Program-made: the position numbers and the translations under genes
Notes under the pieces: generated by a model
Databases searched by the model: none
What the model saw: the letters and a program-made list of their open reading frames with translations, nothing else
What the model was told of the DNA's origin: nothing
Shown here: one piece after another, positions 1 through 6,827 of the stretch
How the letters are laid out: each line of letters begins with the position of its first letter
Position numbering within the stretch: position 1 is the stretch's first letter
NCBI GenBank assembly: GCA_036796555.1
Contig: DAIRCS010000185.1
Coordinates: forward strand, 1 to 7,286
DNA: 7,286 bases
From: JAJXWB01 sp036796555
GTDB lineage: Bacteria; Pseudomonadota; Alphaproteobacteria; Rhizobiales; Beijerinckiaceae
Reading direction: 5' to 3'

Positions 1-901
1 CCTGGAACAGGTCAGCCACCAGCCCGTAGTCGGCGACCTGGAAGATCGGCGCCTCCTCGTCCTTGTTGATGGCGACGATGACCTTCGAATCCTTCATGCC
101 GGCCAGATGCTGGATCGCGCCGGAGATGCCGACCGCGACATAGAGATCGGGCGCGACCACCTTGCCGGTCTGGCCGACCTGCCAGTCGTTGGGCGCGTAT
201 CCGGCATCGACCGCCGCGCGCGAGGCGCCGACCGCGGCGCCCAGGCGATCGGCCACCGGCTCGATGTATTTCTTGAAGTTCTCGGCGCTTTGCATGGCGC
301 GTCCGCCGGACACGATGATCTTGGCCGAAGCCAGTTCCGGCCTGTCGGACTTGGCGAGAGCTTCCGATACGAAGCTTGATACGCCGGGATCGGCCGCCGT
401 GGCGATCTTTTCGACCGCCGCAGACCCGCCTTCGCCGGTCGCCTTGAACGACGCCGTGCGGACCGTGATGACTTTCTTCGCGTCTTTCGACTGCACGGTC
501 TGGATCGCATTGCCGGCGTAGATCGGACGCTCGTAGGTGTCCGGGGCGACGACGCCGGTGATTTCCGAGACCTGCATGACGTCGAGCAGCGCGGCCACGC
601 GCGGCATGATGTTCTTGGCCGAAGCGGTCGCCGGCGCGACGATCGCGTCATAGCCCGAGGCGAGGCCGACGATCAGCGCGGCGGTCGGCTCGGCCATCTG
701 ATGGCCATAGGCCGCGTCATCGGCGACCAGCACCTTCTCCACGCCAGCAAGCTTGGCGGCTTCAGCAGCCGCGCCGTCGGCGCCCTGGCCCGCGACGAGA
801 ATGTGGACCGGGCCGCCGAGAGCCGCCGCCGCCGTGAGAGCCTTGGCGGTCGCGTCGTTCAGCTTGCCGCCGTGGACTTCTGCAATGACCAGCGTCGCCA
901 T
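1..901 (-). CDS. etfA: Electron transfer flavoprotein subunit alpha, 3'-truncated by the window edge
   Basis: EtfA binds FAD and, with EtfB, carries electrons from acyl-CoA and other flavin dehydrogenases to ETF-ubiquinone oxidoreductase in the inner membrane. The 300 visible residues begin MATLVIAEVHGG, typical of the N-terminal domain. The C-terminal FAD domain is clear: SGGR at 198-201, GASRAAVDAGY at 225-235, GQTG at 243-246, and the ETF-alpha signature at 253-279 (LYVAVGISGAIQH...VIVAIN). Family members have about 310 residues, so only about a dozen codons lie beyond the edge; the last codon seen is in ...ADYGLVADLFQ. The ATG shares its A with the etfB stop (TGATG), and a GGGAG Shine-Dalgarno lies 7 nt upstream inside etfB, so the two are surely co-translated. 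The protein is cytoplasmic and nothing is missing from the visible part. Confidence 0.97.
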   Translation of the reverse strand, partial: MATLVIAEVHGGKLNDATAKALTAAAALGGPVHILVAGQGADGAAAEAAKLAGVEKVLVADDAAYGHQMAEPTAALIVGLASGYDAIVAPATASAKNIMPRVAALLDVMQVSEITGVVAPDTYERPIYAGNAIQTVQSKDAKKVITVRTASFKATGEGGSAAVEKIATAADPGVSSFVSEALAKSDRPELASAKIIVSGGRAMQSAENFKKYIEPVADRLGAAVGASRAAVDAGYAPNDWQVGQTGKVVAPDLYVAVGISGAIQHLAGMKDSKVIVAINKDEEAPIFQVADYGLVADLFQ

Positions 902-1650
902 CAGATCACTCCCGCTTCGTTCTTGAGCTTGCCAACCAGTTCGGCGACGGACCCAACCTTCACGCCGGCCTTGCGGGCCGCCGGTTCGGTCGTCTTGAGA
1001 ACGGTCAGGCGCGGCGTGGCGTCGACGCCGTAGTCGGCCGCGGTCTTTTCGTCGATCGGCTTCTTCTTCGCCTTCATGATGTTGGGCAGCGACGCATAGC
1101 GCGGCTCGTTGAGGCGCAGGTCGGTCGTCACGACCGCGGGCGTCTTGAGCGCCACCGTCTGCAGGCCGCCGTCGACCTCGCGGGTCACGTTCACGCCGCC
1201 GTCGGTCATCTCGACCTTGGAGGCGAAAGTGCCCTGGCCCCAGCCGAGGAGCGCCGCGAGCATCTGGCCGGTCTGGTTGCAATCGTCGTCGATCGCCTGC
1301 TTGCCGAGGATGATGAGGCCGGGCTGTTCGGCGTCCGCCACGCCCTTGAGGATCTTGGCGACGGCGAGCGGTTCGACCGCTCCGTCGACCTTCACGAGGA
1401 TGCCGCGGTCGGCGCCCATGGCGAGGCCGGTGCGCAGCGTCTCCGAGCATTGCGCGGGACCGACGGACACGACGATCACCTCAGTCGCCTTGCCGGCCTC
1501 CTTGAGGCGCAGGGCTTCCTCCACCGCGATCTCGTCGAACGGGTTCATCGACATTTTCACGTTGGCGAGATCGACGCCCGTGCCGTCCGATTTCACGCGG
1601 ATCTTCACGTTGTAGTCAACAACCCGTTTTACCGGCACGAGAACCTTCAT
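901..1650 (-). CDS. etfB: Electron transfer flavoprotein subunit beta
   Basis: EtfB is the AMP-binding partner of EtfA and docks the heterodimer onto its dehydrogenases. The 249-residue product starts MKVLVPVKRVVDYNVKIRV, the standard EtfB N-terminus. An open frame extends 26 codons further upstream, but those residues resemble no ETF, whereas the chosen ATG has GGGAG about 8 nt upstream. Visible features are MNPFDE at 35-40, the nucleotide loop DDDCNQTGQ at 121-129, and the recognition loop at about 178-197 (LRLNEPRYASLPNIMKAKKK). In that loop L188 aligns with human ETFB Leu195, the residue that anchors the partner dehydrogenase. K193 and K196 align with the lysines methylated in human ETFB. 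The stop overlaps the etfA start by one base. A candidate promoter lies just upstream, so etfBA may have its own transcript as well as read-through from the adenosyltransferase gene. Confidence 0.97.
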   Translation of the reverse strand: MKVLVPVKRVVDYNVKIRVKSDGTGVDLANVKMSMNPFDEIAVEEALRLKEAGKATEVIVVSVGPAQCSETLRTGLAMGADRGILVKVDGAVEPLAVAKILKGVADAEQPGLIILGKQAIDDDCNQTGQMLAALLGWGQGTFASKVEMTDGGVNVTREVDGGLQTVALKTPAVVTTDLRLNEPRYASLPNIMKAKKKPIDEKTAADYGVDATPRLTVLKTTEPAARKAGVKVGSVAELVGKLKNEAGVI

Positions 1651-1684
1651 CACTCGCTCCCACAGGGCCAAAATTCGGAAAAGC

Positions 1685-1713
1685 TTGGTACTCGTCGACT
1701 CCAGTCGAGTCAA
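1685..1713 (-). promoter_or_regulatory. Candidate sigma-70-type promoter for etfBA
   Basis: On the minus strand TTGACT (1713-1708) is separated by exactly 17 bases from TACCAA (1690-1685). The -35 matches consensus at 5 of 6 bases; the -10 is poor, with only 3 of 6. Transcription from here would start near 1678 and give a leader of about 28 nt carrying the GGGAG ribosome site of etfB. It lies in the only sizeable non-coding stretch of the downstream block (1651-1755, 105 bp). Alphaproteobacterial -10 boxes are often degenerate, so this is plausible but unproven. Confidence 0.45.
1695..1708. promoter_or_regulatory. 14-bp dyad, possible operator in the etfBA promoter
   Basis: The sequence TCGACTCCAGTCGA is a perfect inverted repeat of 6-bp arms around 2 bases. 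A second overlapping pair, ACTCG at 1690-1694 and CGAGT at 1706-1710, encloses it. The dyad occupies most of the spacer between the candidate -35 and -10, where a bound repressor would block RNA polymerase. I cannot assign it to a known regulator. Confidence 0.35.
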
Positions 1714-1755
1714 CGCGCTTCGCGGCAACCGCCAGGGCCGTTCCGACGGGCGAAA

Positions 1756-2334
1756 TCAGCGATTCTGGCCGGGCGCCCACAGAACATCCGCAGCGCCGCG
1801 CTGATTCGCGGTCCGCGAAGCGACGAAGAGGAAGTCGGAGAGGCGGTTGACATACCGCATGGCGGGATCGTCGACCCTCTCGCCAGGTGTGGCGACCAGG
1901 GCCACCATCACGCGTTCCGCGCGCCGCGCAATGGTCCGCGCCAGGTGAAGGGCGGCGGCGGCGGCCGATCCGCCCGGCAGAATGAAGGATTTCAGAGGCT
2001 GCAGTTCAGCGTTGAGTTCGTCGATTTCGCGCTCGAGCCGATCGACCTGACTCTGGACGATGCGCAATGCACCCTCAGCGCGCGGGGCGTCGGCGGGCGT
2101 CGCGAGATCCGCGCCCAGGTCGAAAAGATCGTTCTGGATTCGCGCGAGCATGGCGACGAGCGCGGGCTCCGTTCCATCCAGCGCGGCGCGCGCCACGCCG
2201 ATCGACGCATTGGTCTCGTCGATCGCGCCATAGGCCTCGACGCGCAAGTCGGCCTTCGAACGCCGCCCTCCGGACACCAGGGCGGTCGTCCCATCGTCGC
2301 CGGTGCGGGTGTAAATCTTGTTGAGACGCACCAT
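1756..2334 (-). CDS. pduO: Cob(I)yrinic acid a,c-diamide adenosyltransferase, PduO/MMAB type
   Basis: This enzyme transfers the 5'-deoxyadenosyl group of ATP to cob(I)alamin, making coenzyme B12 for enzymes such as methylmalonyl-CoA mutase. The 192-residue protein has the usual length for a single-domain PduO-type ATR and begins MVRLNKIYTRTGDDGTT, whose TRTGDDGTT (9-17) is the family's ATP-binding N-terminal motif. Other hallmarks are EAYGAIDETNASIG (33-46), the FILPGGS segment (117-123), the Arg-rich helix RTIARRAERV (133-142), corresponding to the active-site arginines and glutamate of MMAB, and YVNRLSDFLF (161-170). The start lies 6 bases after the HIG1 gene stop, and AGGAG 10 nt upstream overlaps the end of that gene, which points to translational coupling. 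The symbol follows the enzyme type; it is unrelated in fold to CobA/BtuR-type enzymes, and no propanediol-utilisation genes are present. Confidence 0.94.
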   Translation of the reverse strand: MVRLNKIYTRTGDDGTTALVSGGRRSKADLRVEAYGAIDETNASIGVARAALDGTEPALVAMLARIQNDLFDLGADLATPADAPRAEGALRIVQSQVDRLEREIDELNAELQPLKSFILPGGSAAAAALHLARTIARRAERVMVALVATPGERVDDPAMRYVNRLSDFLFVASRTANQRGAADVLWAPGQNR

Positions 2335-2340
2335 ACCCCG

Positions 2341-2523
2341 TCAGCTCCTGAGCCAGAGGACGCCCATAATCACGAGGATGGCGACGAACTGCAGCCCGAC
2401 CCGCCATCGCATCAACCGTTGAGACGTGTTTGCGCTTCCGTCGCGCATCATGTTCGCCAGTCCCAGGAACAAGACGATCGCCACGGCGCCGAGCGCTACG
2501 GAGATCAGGATATTGGCGCCCAT
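2341..2523 (-). CDS. HIG1-domain twin-transmembrane protein
   Basis: This 60-residue protein has two hydrophobic segments (about 4-24 and 44-58) joined by a short basic loop, MMRDGSANTSQRLMRWR. The loop and the start of the second helix hold Q35-x3-R39-x-R41-x3-Q45, an exact match to the QRRQ motif of HIG1-domain proteins (yeast Rcf1, human HIGD family). Those mitochondrial proteins associate with cytochrome c oxidase and respiratory supercomplexes. Bacterial members are common in Alphaproteobacteria and are often annotated simply as twin transmembrane proteins. It should sit in the inner membrane; a role at a terminal oxidase is inference. A GAGGT ribosome site lies 8 nt before the ATG. It is the first gene of the downstream block, 63 bp after the DUF4175 gene and 6 bp before the adenosyltransferase gene. 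I see no convincing promoter in the 63-bp gap. Confidence 0.88.
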   Translation of the reverse strand: MGANILISVALGAVAIVLFLGLANMMRDGSANTSQRLMRWRVGLQFVAILVIMGVLWLRS

Positions 2524-2586
2524 GAACGGTGACCTCGCGTCATTCCGGACCGTAGTTAGCGGCGGGCTCGAACAAGTGCAGACGCG

Positions 2587-5127
2587 TCAGCGACGGATCA
2601 GGCGTTCGAGATAATCGAGTTCGTCCTGCGGCCGTGCCGTCTCGCCGAGCCGGCGGCGCAGCTCTTCAAGGACACGCTGGGCGCGCAAGGCCGGAGCGGC
2701 GCCGAGGGGATCGTAGCGCGCATTGGGATCGTAGCGGCGGTTGCGCGCGGTCGGGCGGCCGAGCGGATCGGCTTCCTCGCGCTCGTCGCCGCCGGCTTCG
2801 CCCATCGCGGGGCCATCGCCATCGCCGGCCTGCTCCGACGGGTCGCCGCGATTCCGCATGTCCTGCGCGAGCTGCTCGGCGCCCTGGCGCAAGGCTTCGA
2901 GCGCGCGGCCCTGCGCATCGACCGCCTTGTCGCGGTCGCCGGCCTCGCCGAGTTCGCCCTCGGCCTGTTTCATCGCGTCGCCGGCGCCGCCGAACTTGTT
3001 GTTTCCGTTCTTTCCGAGCCTGCGCTGAATGTCGGCCAGACGATTTTCGAGCTCGGCCTGGCGTTCTTTCAGGCTACGGCCCCGGTTTTGTCCGTTGGCG
3101 CCGTTCTGGCCGCGCTGCTGTCCCTGAGCGTCATCGCGGTTCGAGCGCCCCTCGCGGCGCGACTGGTTTTCGTTCTGGTCGAGCTGGCCATCGCGATACG
3201 TGTCGTCGCGCAATTGCTGCTGATCGCGCATGAGCCGATCGAGGTCCGACATGGCGCGCTGCATTTCGCGCTGCGCCTGGCTCGGCTGTCCGCGCCTGCG
3301 CGCGGTGCGAAGATTTTCGAGAATGTCCTGCAGGCGATCGAGCATTTGCTGCGCGTTCGCCGTATCGCCCGAGCGCGCCATGGCTTCCATCTGCTCCAGC
3401 ATCTTCTGGAGCTGGTCGCGCGAGATGGACCGCGACCGCCGATCCTGGTCGGCCTGCGCCTGATCCTGCCGATCCGGCTGTTTGCGCGCCATCTCGGCGA
3501 GGAAGCGATCCATCGCCTGCCGCAACGCTTGCGTGAGCCGGGCGATTTCTTCCGGCGAGGCGTTCCGCTGAAGGGCTTCGCGCAGGTCGCGCTCGGCGGC
3601 GCGCAGGTCGCGCTCGGCGTCGCTTGCGCGACCATCCTCGATCTGAAGCGCCATCGACCAGAGCAGGTCTGCGACGTCGATCAAATCCGAATTGGATCGC
3701 GCGTGCGCAAGACCCGAGCCAGCCACGCGCAGGCCGAGATAGACGGCGGTCTCGACGCCGAACTTTTCCGGCTCCAGCATCAGCGCGTTGAGCGCGGCGC
3801 TGACGCGGCTGCGTTGTCCGGGCGCCAGAACCAGATTGCGCCGCTGCTCGACCAATGCGCGCGCCAGCGGTTTGGTGAAGGGCCGCTGCGGCAGGTAGAT
3901 CGATATCGGCGCAGTCGCGCCTTCGTTGCCGCCTTCGTCTCGAGCCACCAGTCGGAACGAGACGCGCGCGCCGGCCCAGGGGCTTTCCGAGAAATCGAGC
4001 GTCGAGCGTCCCTCGCCGATTCCGTTCGCGCCGGGCGGCAGCGCGAGCGAGAGCTGCGGCGGGTCGACCAGCGGCTTTTCCTGCACAGCCCGGCCCTGAA
4101 TTTCAGGATCGGATANNNNNNNNNNCAGCGGGTAGAGCGTATGCTCGGCCGAAAGAATGCGCGCCTCGAGGGCTGCGACGCCATAATCGTCATCGGTCCG
4201 GTAGGAGACGCCGAGCGAACCGCGCAGGTTGGCGCGGGGCTGTTCGAGCAATTCGACGATCGGCGGGCGATCCGGGATCGCCGCAATATCGAATGTCGCG
4301 CCGGCGAGTTTCAGGCGACCGTCGCCCTTGATCGCGAAGCGGCTCATGTGCTCGTCGGGGCGCGGGCGCGCGGATTTGTCCTCGATCCCCGAAATTGCGC
4401 CTTCGACGGCCGCGACCGCTGAACTGTCGCCGGCGCCGCGCACGACAATTGTCGAACCAATGGGCGCGGACACCTGGCGAATCGCCTGTTCGGCCCGCCC
4501 ATTGACGAGGACCACCGGCGGCTTTCCCGTGTATGCGGGCGGATCGATCCAGGCGTCGATCCGCGCCCCCGCGCCGGCCTCGCCCTGGCCGTTCCAGGCG
4601 AAAGCGGACGCGAGGCGGACGGACCGGTCGCCGCCGGCGTAGATCGCCGCGACGACGGCGAGAAGGACGGCGCCGGCCCGCAAAGCCCAGATGTCCCGTT
4701 CGACCGCGCGTGGCGAGGGCGGCGCGAGGCGGACCGCCTGAAGTTTTCCCGCAAGGCGCGCCTGATGGACGCGCCAGAGCGCCATCGCCGTCGGGTCGCC
4801 GGCATTGGCGGGCATGTCGTCGAGGGTGCTGGCGATGGCGTTTGCGTCGCCGGCATCGCGGTCGATGCGCCGCAGCGCATCGCGGCGCGTAAGCGGCGCG
4901 CGCCCGAATTCGCGGGCGACCGCTGCGATCGCTATAATCGCGAAGGCCGCGATCCCGAGGGGCCGCGCCGCCGGCGGGATGTAGTCCCAGAGGCCGAACC
5001 AGGAGGCGGCGAGAAACACGGCGCCGACGCCCGCCACCGTCGACAGCGCGCGCCAGATGACCTCCCAAGCCAGGACGGCTTTCGCCGCGGCGACGAGTTT
5101 GGCGAGCGTTCGTTCGGGCGAGTGCAC
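2587..5127 (-). CDS. DUF4175/TIGR02302 family membrane-anchored Gln-rich coiled-coil protein (interrupted by an N gap)
   Basis: The 846-codon frame matches the TIGR02302 alphaproteobacterial family, whose members have about 850 residues, N-terminal membrane helices and a long low-complexity tail. Here helices fall at about 27-45, 55-72 and 148-165. They are followed by a probably periplasmic region containing IDAWIDPPAYTGKPP (191-205) and the segment ending in VARDEGGNEG (394-403). A helical region at about 500-760 is rich in Gln, Arg, Asp and Glu, with Gly/Asn/Gln-rich stretches near 640-715, and looks coiled-coil. The conserved end includes DPLGRP (787-792), a RYDP repeat and ELDYLERLIRR at the C-terminus. 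Molecular function is unknown; an envelope role is inference. The start is GTG at 5127-5125 with only a weak GGAAA upstream. Residues 335-338 are undefined because of the gap; the frame is the same on both sides if the gap is really 10 bases. Confidence 0.9.
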   Translation of the reverse strand: MHSPERTLAKLVAAAKAVLAWEVIWRALSTVAGVGAVFLAASWFGLWDYIPPAARPLGIAAFAIIAIAAVAREFGRAPLTRRDALRRIDRDAGDANAIASTLDDMPANAGDPTAMALWRVHQARLAGKLQAVRLAPPSPRAVERDIWALRAGAVLLAVVAAIYAGGDRSVRLASAFAWNGQGEAGAGARIDAWIDPPAYTGKPPVVLVNGRAEQAIRQVSAPIGSTIVVRGAGDSSAVAAVEGAISGIEDKSARPRPDEHMSRFAIKGDGRLKLAGATFDIAAIPDRPPIVELLEQPRANLRGSLGVSYRTDDDYGVAALEARILSAEHTLYPLXXXXSDPEIQGRAVQEKPLVDPPQLSLALPPGANGIGEGRSTLDFSESPWAGARVSFRLVARDEGGNEGATAPISIYLPQRPFTKPLARALVEQRRNLVLAPGQRSRVSAALNALMLEPEKFGVETAVYLGLRVAGSGLAHARSNSDLIDVADLLWSMALQIEDGRASDAERDLRAAERDLREALQRNASPEEIARLTQALRQAMDRFLAEMARKQPDRQDQAQADQDRRSRSISRDQLQKMLEQMEAMARSGDTANAQQMLDRLQDILENLRTARRRGQPSQAQREMQRAMSDLDRLMRDQQQLRDDTYRDGQLDQNENQSRREGRSNRDDAQGQQRGQNGANGQNRGRSLKERQAELENRLADIQRRLGKNGNNKFGGAGDAMKQAEGELGEAGDRDKAVDAQGRALEALRQGAEQLAQDMRNRGDPSEQAGDGDGPAMGEAGGDEREEADPLGRPTARNRRYDPNARYDPLGAAPALRAQRVLEELRRRLGETARPQDELDYLERLIRR
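2707..2736 (-). repeat. 18-bp-period imperfect tandem repeat near the DUF4175 C-terminus
   Basis: The 12-mer GGGATCGTAGCG occurs at 2707-2718 and again at 2725-2736, a spacing of six codons. It encodes the doubled RYDP in R-Y-D-P-N-A / R-Y-D-P-L-G (residues 798-809). It is a small in-frame duplication within the conserved C-terminal part. Confidence 0.7.
3580..3619 (-). repeat. 21-bp-period tandem repeat encoding a heptad
   Basis: GCGCAGGTCGCGCTCGGCG is present at 3580-3598 and again, identical, at 3601-3619, so the period is 21 bp or seven codons. On the minus strand it encodes A-E-R-D-L-R-A followed by A-E-R-D-L-R-E at residues 504-517, one heptad copied once. This fits the start of the helical, coiled-coil-like region of the DUF4175 protein. 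Confidence 0.75.
4116..4125. other. Assembly gap of ten Ns
   Basis: Ten undefined bases interrupt the DUF4175 gene at codons 335-338. The round number suggests a scaffolder placeholder rather than a measured length. Recognisable family sequence continues in the same frame on both sides, and total length is near the family norm, so the true missing stretch is probably short. Confidence 0.97.
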
Positions 5128-5153
5128 TTCGGCAGAATTTCCGCGACGCAGGA

Positions 5154-5172
5154 GAGGCGGACGTCCCGCCTC
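5154..5172 (-). other. Hairpin in the lysA-DUF4175 spacer (7-bp stem, 5-nt loop)
   Basis: GAGGCGG (5154-5160) and CCGCCTC (5166-5172) pair perfectly around ACGTC. In the direction of transcription no run of T follows, so it is not a classic intrinsic terminator. It ends 27 bases before the DUF4175 GTG start. Confidence 0.5.
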
Positions 5173-5182
5173 GGTCAGGCTA

Positions 5183-5213
5183 CACGAAGCGCAGACGTAG
5201 TGCGACCTTCGTG
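5183..5213 (-). other. Bulged hairpin just after lysA
   Basis: CACGAAG (5183-5189) pairs with CTTCGTG (5207-5213), and inside it CGCA (5190-5193) pairs with TGCG (5201-5204). This gives an 11-bp stem with a 2-nt bulge and a 7-nt loop. It begins 13 bases after the lysA stop. No T-tract follows on the transcribed strand. It could be a weak attenuator, an mRNA 3'-end stabiliser, or a processing site between lysA and the DUF4175 gene. Confidence 0.55.
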
Positions 5214-5226
5214 CGCCCGACAGCGT

Positions 5227-6495
<1,269 letters not shown>

Positions 6496-6498
6496 GCT

Positions 6499-6759
6499 TC
6501 AGAGCAGTGGGTCGAGAACGAAAGACGACGATCGTTTCGATGCGTTTTCAGGCTTCGTTTCGGGTTCTTCCGGCTTTGGCTGGGTGTTGCGGAACAAGCC
6601 GCCCGGCGCGCCCGGCGGTTGAACCTTCGGCGCCGCGGCCTGGCTCGCCTTCTGGTCGGGCGGCGCGCCCGGCGGCGGCTCCAGTGGCCCACGTCGGCCG
6701 CAGCCGCTCAAGGCGAGCGCGGCGACAATGCAGACCACGATGCTTTTGCGCGAAAACAC
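6499..6759 (-). CDS. lptM: LptM/YifL-type small lipoprotein
   Basis: The product has a short signal peptide, MFSRKSIVVCIVAALALSGC, with lipobox LSGC and lipidated Cys20 in this reading. CGRRGPLEPPP follows directly, matching the CGxKGPLxxPP start of mature YifL/LptM lipoproteins. The rest is Pro-, Ala- and Lys/Glu-rich, apparently disordered, and ends SSSFVLDPLL. In enterobacteria LptM helps the LptD/LptE lipopolysaccharide translocon mature at the outer membrane; that role here is inferred from family resemblance. Two GTG starts are possible: 6759 (86 residues, compact signal peptide, chosen) and 6795 (98 residues, with 12 extra non-hydrophobic residues before the signal). Neither has a strong ribosome site. 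It lies between argH and lysA, with 3 bases to lysA. Confidence 0.85.
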   Translation of the reverse strand: MFSRKSIVVCIVAALALSGCGRRGPLEPPPGAPPDQKASQAAAPKVQPPGAPGGLFRNTQPKPEEPETKPENASKRSSSFVLDPLL

Positions 6760-6827
6760 AGGATCATCCCGGATGACGTTGGCTTGGCCTAACACAGGTC
6801 GCAGCGTCCAGCCAACAAGCCGAGGCC

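Noticed and set aside
1651..1728. N-terminal extension of EtfB by 26 residues (start at 1728)
   Set aside because: The extension crosses the candidate promoter and dyad, has no ETF similarity, and the internal ATG at 1650 has a good ribosome site and the standard MKVLVPVKRV start.
1728..1755. Possible terminator hairpin after the adenosyltransferase gene (CCGT/ACGG)
   Set aside because: The stem is only 4 bp and no T-tract follows on the transcribed strand.
1450..2532. Plus-strand open frame (360 codons) across etfB, the adenosyltransferase and HIG1 genes
   Set aside because: It runs antisense through three well-identified genes and their spacers, and its product (His/Arg/Gly-rich) resembles nothing known.
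3088..4422. Long plus-strand open frame (444 codons) opposite the DUF4175 gene
   Set aside because: It is antisense to a recognised family protein, spans the N gap, is very Arg/Ala-rich and has no familiar motif. Long open antisense frames are expected in GC-rich codon-biased DNA.
6605..6675. Repeated GGCGCGCCCGGCGG (6605-6618 and 6662-6675) as a mobile or regulatory repeat
   Set aside because: Both copies lie in lptM and simply encode the Pro-Gly-Ala-rich segments PPGAPG and PPGAPP; low-complexity coding sequence explains them.
6796..6827. Regulatory element between argH and the lipoprotein gene
   Set aside because: Only a short GAGGCCTC palindrome at the argH end is visible; no promoter boxes, terminator or longer dyad could be supported.
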